A DNA stretch of 11,284 nucleotides from assembly GCA_003563455.1 (NCBI GenBank), contig PWRV01000341.1, positions 1-11,284 of the forward strand, read 5' to 3'. This stretch comes from Thioalkalivibrio sp. (GTDB lineage Bacteria > Pseudomonadota > Gammaproteobacteria > Ectothiorhodospirales > Ectothiorhodospiraceae). Below are positions 6,736 to 11,284 of this stretch, in pieces. A program made the position numbers and the translations under genes. The stretch's first letter is position 1. Each line of letters begins with the position of its first letter. A model generated the notes under the pieces. That model saw only the letters and a list, made by a program, of their open reading frames with translations. It ran no database searches and was not told the origin of the DNA.

Positions 6736-7796
6736 GCCGCCTGCCGCCATTGATGCACGCAGATCGCGGGACTCAGCCCCAGCGCGAGGTTCACGTAGGT
6801 GTCGGGCAGCGACAGCAGGCGCCCCTGGATCAATGTGAACAGCAATCGCAGATCGGCCTCGCGCAGAATCAGGTACGCAAGGGCGCGGGCGACGCCCGAC
6901 TGCCCGCTGCGCAGCGCCGACCACGCCACTCCGCCGCAGTGGTGACCCAGCCGGCGCTGGATCTCCATCAGATTGCCGGCGTCGGCGAGCATGCTGCCGA
7001 GCGGTTCCGGAAGGGCGTCGATCACTTTCGGCTGGTCGTCCATCCCGACCAGCTCCAGCAACCGCTCGCGGTGCAGCAGGGCCGGAGAGGGTACGAGCTG
7101 GTAGAAGGTCTCCGAAGCCGGCAACTGGTAGGCGAAACGGAATCGCAGCAGCCACAGCACGTTCGCCCGGTCCACCAGCGAGCCCACCAGCTTGCGCATC
7201 TGCCGCTGAGCGGTGGTGTCGTCGAGCCGGGCGACCCGGCGCACGAGTTCGGCGTAGTAGCGCTGATCGATCGCGGCCTCGAGCGCGAAGGCCTCCTGCC
7301 GCTTCTCGTAGATTTCCCGAGCCTGGCGCGCCAGCAGGCTCAGCGGCCCGCTCTCCAGCACGCGCAGCAACTCGACCGCGTTCTCCACCCGGAACAGGTC
7401 CTCGCTGGACAGGCGGACCTGCGGCGGCAGGTCGTAGAGGTTCTCGCGGATTTCCTGCGGATCGAGCTGGCGGATCTTGCCGCGCAACAGGGTTTTCAGG
7501 TTGAAGAGCGCAAACTGCCGTCCCCAGGCCACCACCACGCTGCGCTCCGCCGCATTCATCGGCCGGATCAGCACGGTGAGTTCCTCCATCAGCACGTGCA
7601 GGAGCGCCTGTTCGACCGCACGGCTTTTCGCGTTCACGCTGCCCGGATCCTCGAGAATCGAGCCAAGCCCGAATTCCTGGGAAAGTTCAGGGAGCGACAT
7701 CTGGGCAAAGCGCTCGAGATCACCGGAGCGGAACAGTCGGGTCGCCTTGCCGGCCACCCGGGTGTTCAGATAGGCGTCGTGTGCTGCGCTGGGCAT
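6732..7796 (-). CDS. atpC: V/A-type ATPase subunit C/d (rotor cap)
   Basis: Subunit C (AC39/d family) is the funnel-shaped socket that links the central shaft D-F to the proteolipid ring. The protein is 354 residues, within the family's 320-390. The N-terminal AYLNTRVAGKATRL at about 8-21 corresponds to the family's Y-x-N-x-R-V helix. The rest is predicted almost wholly helical, with no membrane segments, in keeping with the three-lobed helical fold. LKTLLRGK at about 100-107 and the RxxDLRLLF-type ending (about 314-321) are typical. The ATG at 7796 has only a weak upstream site. It follows subunit H by 48 nt, a gap that holds a 12-bp palindrome. Its stop overlaps a possible mini-ORF. The call rests on these motifs plus its place between H and I; sequence in this family is poorly conserved. 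Confidence 0.9.
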   Translation of the reverse strand: MPSAAHDAYLNTRVAGKATRLFRSGDLERFAQMSLPELSQEFGLGSILEDPGSVNAKSRAVEQALLHVLMEELTVLIRPMNAAERSVVVAWGRQFALFNLKTLLRGKIRQLDPQEIRENLYDLPPQVRLSSEDLFRVENAVELLRVLESGPLSLLARQAREIYEKRQEAFALEAAIDQRYYAELVRRVARLDDTTAQRQMRKLVGSLVDRANVLWLLRFRFAYQLPASETFYQLVPSPALLHRERLLELVGMDDQPKVIDALPEPLGSMLADAGNLMEIQRRLGHHCGGVAWSALRSGQSGVARALAYLILREADLRLLFTLIQGRLLSLPDTYVNLALGLSPAICVHQWRQAA

Positions 7797-7826
7797 GGAG
7801 GGTGATCCGGTCGTCTGCTGGGGGTG

Positions 7827-7838
7827 ACTGCCGGCAGT
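7827..7838. repeat. 12-bp perfect palindrome in the H-C gap
   Basis: ACTGCCGGCAGT is its own reverse complement and sits between the stop of subunit H (7845) and the start of subunit C (7796). As RNA it could form only a 4-bp stem with a 4-nt loop, so it is a weak hairpin. It might be a dimeric protein site or chance. Confidence 0.4.
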
Positions 7839-7844
7839 GGCGGC

Positions 7845-8162
7845 TCAGAGTCGTGCGTCCAACAGGACCTGAAAGGCCGCGTCGAGGGCCTCGTCCTCGC
7901 GTTGTTCCGCAAGCTGCCGCAGGCTCTCGTGGCGCTCTTCGTAACGGCGCTCGACCTCGGCGATGGTCTTCGCGGCGCGCTCCTCGGCGCGGGAGACCCA
8001 CGTCTTCTGCAATTCGGGTATGCGTTCGGTGAGTTCGGCCTCCATTTCCCGGGCCTTTTCCACCGCGGCTGCAATGGTGCGCTCGTGCTCCTGTTCGGCC
8101 TCCGTGGCCATTGTCTCGGCCCGGGTCTCAGCGTCGAGCAGGCGTTGCAGCGTGTCGTCCAT
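7845..8162 (-). CDS. atpH: V/A-type ATPase subunit H/G (peripheral-stalk coiled coil)
   Basis: This is the first gene of the ATPase operon. Its small coiled-coil product is predicted to pair with subunit E in the peripheral stalks and to touch the cytoplasmic part of subunit I. The 105 residues are highly charged, dominated by Glu, Arg and Ala, with no glycine and only one proline (about position 49), so nearly the whole chain should be helical. Length and composition match V/A-type G/H subunits, but the motif content is low; its place at the head of the operon, as in other V/A operons where the G/H gene comes first, carries much of the weight. The ATG at 8162 has a GAGGGG site 5 nt upstream, and a candidate promoter lies about 125 nt upstream. 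General coiled-coil proteins could look similar. Confidence 0.85.
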   Translation of the reverse strand: MDDTLQRLLDAETRAETMATEAEQEHERTIAAAVEKAREMEAELTERIPELQKTWVSRAEERAAKTIAEVERRYEERHESLRQLAEQREDEALDAAFQVLLDARL

Positions 8163-8167
8163 CGTTG

Positions 8168-8173
8168 CCCCTC
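8168..8173 (-). promoter_or_regulatory. Ribosome binding site for the first ATPase gene
   Basis: GAGGGG on the minus strand ends 5 nt before the ATG at 8162. It confirms that ATG as the start and marks the beginning of the translated part of the ATPase operon. Confidence 0.8.
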
Positions 8174-8200
8174 AAGAGGTCCTTGACGGCACCGGGAAAG

Positions 8201-8271
8201 CCCGCGTGACCGGCGGGTTGCGGAACCCGATCCGGCGCGTGTGTCGAACTCGGTCCGATGCCAGCCCGAGT
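8201..8271 (-). other. Structured leader of the ATPase operon (competing hairpins)
   Basis: Between the candidate promoter and subunit H the transcript could fold into several stems. Stem 1 pairs 8248-8253 with 8266-8271 (ACTCGG/CCGAGT, 12-nt loop). Stem 2 pairs 8214-8219 with 8224-8229 (6 bp, 4-nt loop) and extends with CCGG/CCGG at 8210-8213 and 8232-8235 across a 2-nt bulge, for 10 bp in all. Stem 3 pairs 8201-8205 with 8213-8217 (5 bp, 7-nt loop) and cannot form together with stem 2. No run of U follows, so this is not a standard intrinsic terminator. I recognise no known riboswitch. GC-rich DNA makes stems by chance, so function is only possible. Confidence 0.35.
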
Positions 8272-8287
8272 CGGAGCACGGGAGGGA

Positions 8288-8316
8288 ATAATACGCCTTT
8301 GACCATAAGCCGTCCA
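8288..8316 (-). promoter_or_regulatory. Candidate sigma-70 promoter of the ATPase operon
   Basis: On the minus strand TGGACG (8311-8316, four of six matches to TTGACA) is followed after exactly 17 nt by TATTAT (8288-8293, five of six matches to TATAAT). It lies in the only clearly AT-rich patch of the window (about 8285-8340), between mnmE and subunit H. Transcription would begin near 8281 and give a leader of about 118 nt. This would let the ATPase operon be expressed apart from yidC-mnmE. Confidence 0.6.
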
Positions 8317-8359
8317 GAATGTAAGCAGATAATGGTTGGACGGTGGGGACGGGCGAACG

Positions 8360-8427
8360 CTGCAGGAGAACAGCCGCTGGCCGATCCTCCCCAATGCCCG
8401 ATCGGCGGGCGGGCTCGCCTCCTGCAG
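8360..8427. repeat. Nested inverted repeat just after mnmE
   Basis: An outer 9-bp inverted repeat pairs CTGCAGGAG (8360-8368) with CTCCTGCAG (8419-8427). Inside it a 7-bp repeat pairs GCCGATC (8380-8386) with GATCGGC (8400-8406) around a 13-nt loop. The structure begins 12 nt after the mnmE stop. It could act as a 3'-end hairpin or Rho-linked end of the yidC-mnmE transcript. No T-run follows on the minus strand, so it is not a textbook intrinsic terminator. Confidence 0.45.
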
Positions 8428-8439
8428 GGGGCCGGGGCG

Positions 8440-9750
8440 TTACTTCCCGATGCAGAAACCGGCGAAGATCGCGCCGAGCAGCGCCTCGTGATCGCCGCGC
8501 CCCAGCAGCCCGTCGAGCGCCCGTTCGGCCAGGCGCAGATCTTCGGCGATCAGGTCCGGGGGTTGCTCCGCCCGGATGCGACCCAGCGCGGTGGCCACAT
8601 TCTCGAGTCCCTCGAGATGGCGGGTGCGAACGCTGAACCGCTCGCCGGCGCCGTCGGCCAGCCCCGCCTGTTCGCGGATCGCCGCGCGCAGGCGATCGAG
8701 GCCGGAACCGGTGACTGCGGAAACCAGCAATCCGTCCGCCACGCTTGCACCGGGCATCAGGTCGGCCTTGTTCCACACCCGCAGCACCGGAATGCCTGGC
8801 AGATCGGGAAGCGCGGCACGTGCGTCCGGGCGGGCCATGTCGCGGATCTCGAGGACCAGGTCCGCGCCGGCCGCGGCGTCCCGGGCGCGTTCGATACCGA
8901 TGCGTTCGACCTCATCGGCGCTGTCGTGCATGCCGGCGGTGTCGACGAGCTCCACCGGGATGCCGTCGATCGCGATGTTCGCGCGCAACAGGTCGCGGGT
9001 GGTCCCCGGGCGGTCGGTGACGATCGCGACCTCGGCGTCGGCGAGCCGGTTCATCAGGCTGGACTTGCCGACGTTCGGCGCCCCGACCAGCGCCAGCCGC
9101 ATTCCGGTTGAATACACCCGCGCCGGGTGCAGGCGCGCCCGCAGCGCCTCGACGCCGGCGACGAGCGCGGCCACGCGATCCGCGACCTCGGGTGCTACTG
9201 CAGACTCCAGGTCGGTCTCGCCGAAGTCGATCTCCGCCTCGATCAGCACCCTGAGCTCCCGGATCTCGGCCGCAACCGGCTCGATCTCGCGGGCCAGTGC
9301 GCCGTCCAGGCTGTTGCGGGCAAGACGCGCGGCGGCGGCGGTCCGGGCGTGAATCAGATCAGCGACCGCCTCGGCCTGTGCGAGGTCCAGGCGCCCGTTC
9401 AGGTAGGCCCGCTCCGTGAATTCCCCGGGACGCGCCAACCGGGCCCCCAGGCCCCGGGCGGTCTCCACCAGTTGCTGCAGCAGCACCGGGCTGCCATGTC
9501 CCTGCAGCTCGACGACGTCCTCGCCGGTGTAGGAATGCGGACCCGGAAACACCATCACGATGCCGTCGTCGATCACCGTGCCATCCGTGGCACGCAGCCG
9601 GCGGTGGGTCGCCCGGCGCGAGCGGATGCCGCCACCGGCGATGGCCTCGGCGAGTGCCACGGCCTGCGGCCCCGATAGCCGGATCACGCCGATCCCGCCG
9701 ACCCCGGACGGGGTGGCCAGCGCGACGATGGTGTCCGGATCAGCGTTCAA
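8440..9750 (-). CDS. mnmE: tRNA uridine-5-carboxymethylaminomethyl(34) synthesis GTPase MnmE
   Basis: MnmE works with MnmG to add the cmnm5 group to the wobble uridine of certain tRNAs, using a tetrahydrofolate one-carbon unit and GTP. The protein is 436 residues, near the usual 440-460. The N-terminal folate-binding domain (about 1-118) opens with DTIVALATPSGVGGIGVIRL. A helical domain surrounds a Ras-like G domain (about 215-365) with G1 GAPNVGKSS (223-231), G2 TTRD (250-253), G3 DTAG (270-273) and G4 NKAD (327-330). Glu282, the catalytic residue in the E. coli enzyme, is kept; position 275 is His where E. coli has Arg. The C-terminal FCIGK with Cys433 is intact. The start is TTG, the only start codon that keeps the conserved N-terminus, 4 nt after the yidC stop, so the pair is probably cotranscribed. 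MnmG is not in the window. Confidence 0.98.
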   Translation of the reverse strand: MNADPDTIVALATPSGVGGIGVIRLSGPQAVALAEAIAGGGIRSRRATHRRLRATDGTVIDDGIVMVFPGPHSYTGEDVVELQGHGSPVLLQQLVETARGLGARLARPGEFTERAYLNGRLDLAQAEAVADLIHARTAAAARLARNSLDGALAREIEPVAAEIRELRVLIEAEIDFGETDLESAVAPEVADRVAALVAGVEALRARLHPARVYSTGMRLALVGAPNVGKSSLMNRLADAEVAIVTDRPGTTRDLLRANIAIDGIPVELVDTAGMHDSADEVERIGIERARDAAAGADLVLEIRDMARPDARAALPDLPGIPVLRVWNKADLMPGASVADGLLVSAVTGSGLDRLRAAIREQAGLADGAGERFSVRTRHLEGLENVATALGRIRAEQPPDLIAEDLRLAERALDGLLGRGDHEALLGAIFAGFCIGK

Positions 9751-9754
9751 ACGC

Positions 9755-11284
9755 TCAGTTCTTGTTCCCGTTCTTGTTCCCGGCCGCCGCTTCGATCTTG
9801 CGCGTGATCACGTACTGCTGCCCGATCGAGAACAGGTTGTTGGTGAACCAGTAGAGCACCAGCCCGGCCGGGAAGAACGCGAAGAAGACCGTGAACACCA
9901 CCGGCAGCGCCATGAAGATCTTCTGCTGAATCGGGTCCATCGGCGGTGGATTCAGCTTGTACTGGATGAACATCGTCAGACCCATCAGCACCGGCAGGAT
10001 GAACAACGGATCCCGGGTGGACAGGTCCTGGATCCACAGCATCCACGGCGCCTGGCGCAGTTCGACGGATTCCAGCAGCACCCAGAACAGCGCGATGAAC
10101 ACCGGAATCTGCACCAGTATCGGCAGACAGCCCCCAAGAGGGTTGATCTTCTCCTTCTTGTAGAGCTCCATCAGCGCCTGGTTCATGCGCTGCTTGTCGT
10201 CCTTGTAGCGTTCCTTCAGCGACTGCAGCTTCGGTGCCACCGCACGCATCTTCGCCATCGAGCGGTAGCTGGTGGCGGACAGGTGGAAGAACGCGAGCTT
10301 GATCAGGATCGTCAGGATCACGATCGACCAGCCCCAGTTCCCGACAAAATCGTTGATCACCCGCAGCAGCCAGAACAGCGGCTTCGCGAGGAAGGTGAAG
10401 ATGCCGTAGTCGACCGTGAGTTCGAGCCCCTGCGAGATCTCGGACAGTTCGGCCTGCGTCTTGGGCCCGATCCACAGGCGAGTGGACAGCGCATCCGATG
10501 CCCCCGGGGCCAGGGTCAGCGGCTCGGCCGAGTGCAGCCCGATCAGATAGTCGGTCGCCCCGGCCACGCCCGGCACGGCCCGCGCGTACATCGAGTTGAT
10601 CTCGTCCTCGCCCGGAATCCACGCGGACATGAAGTAGTGCTCGATCACCGAGATCCAGCCACCGTCGAGGCGCTGCTGCAGCGGGTCGTCCTCGAAGGAT
10701 TCGAAGCGTTCCTTGTTGTAGCGGCCGTCGAACCAGGCCGCGCCCGTAAAGGTGTAGAGGAAGAAATCGGCGCGCGGCGGCGTGGGTCCGTGACGCAGCT
10801 GGCGGTACTGGCGCCCGATCCACGGGGTATCGCTCACGTTCTCGATCCGGTGCTCGACCTCGACGAGGGGGGTGCCGCGCTCGAAGATAAAGGTCTTGGT
10901 GACGCGGATGGTGCCATCGTCCGAGGTCCAGGTCAGCGGGACCCGCAGGCTGTCCGCATCGCCCATCTCGAAGCTGTCCGCCTCCGCCTCGAAGTGTGCG
11001 TGATGGGAGGGAGCGCGCGTTGGGCCGTCGACGCCCTCCATCCGGTCGTGGGTGAGACCACTCTGCGCCACGTAGCCGCGGCCGCGTTGATCGAAGAGCC
11101 GCACGGGCACCTCCGGCTCGCGCGGGTCGACGGGGAACGCCAGCAGATCGGCCCGGGTGATGTTCCCGCCACGGGGATCGATGCGCAGATCAAGCAGGTC
11201 CGTCCGCACGCTCACCGTGTCGCGGACCGGTTGCGGCAGCGCCTCGGGCGGCGCGACGGGATCCGCCGGGTCAAGCTCGATCTC
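9755..11284 (-). CDS. yidC: Membrane protein insertase YidC, 5' end cut off
   Basis: YidC inserts and folds inner-membrane proteins, alone or with SecYEG; known clients in other bacteria include rotary ATPase c subunits. The frame stays open to the window edge, giving 509 visible residues. A GTG at 11215 is not the start: coding continues upstream through a Pro-rich, acidic linker, so TM1 and the true start lie outside. The large periplasmic P1 domain (visible residues about 24-285) leads to the five-helix core. The hydrophilic groove residue of E. coli Arg366 aligns with a Lys in TILIKLAFFHL (visible residue about 329). SMAKMRAVAPKLQ and NPLGGCLPILVQIP match the cytoplasmic loop and third helix of Gram-negative YidC, and PAGLVLYWFTNN matches the last helix. 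The tail ends in two copies of Gly-Asn-Lys-Asn. The gene runs into mnmE with a 4-nt gap. Confidence 0.97.
   Translation of the reverse strand, partial: EIELDPADPVAPPEALPQPVRDTVSVRTDLLDLRIDPRGGNITRADLLAFPVDPREPEVPVRLFDQRGRGYVAQSGLTHDRMEGVDGPTRAPSHHAHFEAEADSFEMGDADSLRVPLTWTSDDGTIRVTKTFIFERGTPLVEVEHRIENVSDTPWIGRQYRQLRHGPTPPRADFFLYTFTGAAWFDGRYNKERFESFEDDPLQQRLDGGWISVIEHYFMSAWIPGEDEINSMYARAVPGVAGATDYLIGLHSAEPLTLAPGASDALSTRLWIGPKTQAELSEISQGLELTVDYGIFTFLAKPLFWLLRVINDFVGNWGWSIVILTILIKLAFFHLSATSYRSMAKMRAVAPKLQSLKERYKDDKQRMNQALMELYKKEKINPLGGCLPILVQIPVFIALFWVLLESVELRQAPWMLWIQDLSTRDPLFILPVLMGLTMFIQYKLNPPPMDPIQQKIFMALPVVFTVFFAFFPAGLVLYWFTNNLFSIGQQYVITRKIEAAAGNKNGNKN
9758..9781. repeat. Perfect 12-bp tandem duplication at the 3' end of yidC
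   Basis: Two exact copies of GTTCTTGTTCCC (plus strand) sit side by side immediately before the yidC stop codon. On the coding strand each copy reads GGGAACAAGAAC and encodes Gly-Asn-Lys-Asn, forming the last eight residues of YidC. Confidence 0.9.

Noticed and set aside
5243..6838. Long plus-strand open frame (531 codons) opposite subunit I
   Set aside because: It is antisense to the conserved subunit I gene, full of His, Arg, Gln and Glu repeats typical of reverse reading of GC-rich genes, with no family signature or ribosome site.
8168..8182. Hairpin CCTC-TT-GAGG hiding the ribosome site of subunit H
   Set aside because: The loop would be only 2 nt, which is sterically impossible, and a shorter stem of 3 bp would be too weak.
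8299..8333. Plus-strand promoter-like TTGACC with GATAAT
   Set aside because: The spacing is 23 nt, too long for sigma-70, and no plus-strand gene follows.
8128..8394. Minus-strand 88-codon frame across the mnmE-H intergenic region
   Set aside because: It overlaps the candidate promoter and the start of subunit H in another frame, has no good ribosome site and no recognisable domain.
11213..11215. GTG as start of yidC
   Set aside because: The frame stays open upstream to the window edge, and YidC needs an N-terminal membrane helix before this point; the GTG is an internal valine.

Overview
The window is a strongly GC-rich stretch of a bacterial chromosome with every credible gene on the minus strand. 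Read in the direction of transcription (high to low coordinates) it holds yidC (5'-truncated by the window edge), mnmE, a 277-bp intergenic region, and then eight V/A-type (archaeal/vacuolar-type) rotary ATPase genes in the order H(G)-C-I-K-F-E-A-B. The last gene, B, runs off the low-coordinate edge. The E. coli-like YidC, the MnmE with a complete G domain and C-terminal FCIGK, and the yidC-mnmE pair suggest a high-GC gammaproteobacterium, plausibly a halo- or alkaliphilic sulfur or phototrophic lineage such as Ectothiorhodospiraceae. That assignment is inference; the sequence carries no rRNA or other decisive marker.

Region 9755-11284 encodes YidC, the membrane insertase. Region 8440-9750 encodes MnmE, the tRNA wobble-uridine modification GTPase. 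They are separated by 4 nt and mnmE starts with TTG. In many gammaproteobacteria this pair belongs to the rpmH-rnpA-yidC-mnmE block near the replication origin, often followed by mnmG, rsmG, parAB and the F-type atp operon. Here the next genes are a V/A-ATPase operon instead.

Region 8163-8439 is the only substantial intergenic space. It holds a nested inverted repeat just after mnmE, an AT-rich island with a sigma-70-like promoter pointing into the ATPase operon, and a roughly 118-nt leader with several predicted hairpins, two of which compete for the same bases. A good Shine-Dalgarno site precedes the first ATPase gene.

Region 1-8162 is the ATPase operon, tightly packed with several stop/start overlaps. 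Subunits A (catalytic, intact P-loop) and B (non-catalytic, SGLPHN loop) form the soluble head. E and H form the peripheral stalks, and C and F belong to the central stalk. I and K form the membrane motor. Subunit D, needed for a complete rotor, is not seen and is expected just beyond position 1. The K proteolipid keeps the carboxylate Glu131 but lacks the helix-1 Gln used by well-known sodium rings, so proton coupling is more likely. Because K-type machines can run either way, the direction in vivo (ATP synthesis or ion pumping) cannot be read from the sequence.

The most unusual items are the genomic placement of the operon after mnmE, a 28-codon mini-ORF that bridges subunits C and I with stop/start overlaps at both ends, the structured leader, and the N-terminal extension of the K proteolipid. 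I saw no evidence of a wholly new system, CRISPR array, mobile element or RNA gene.
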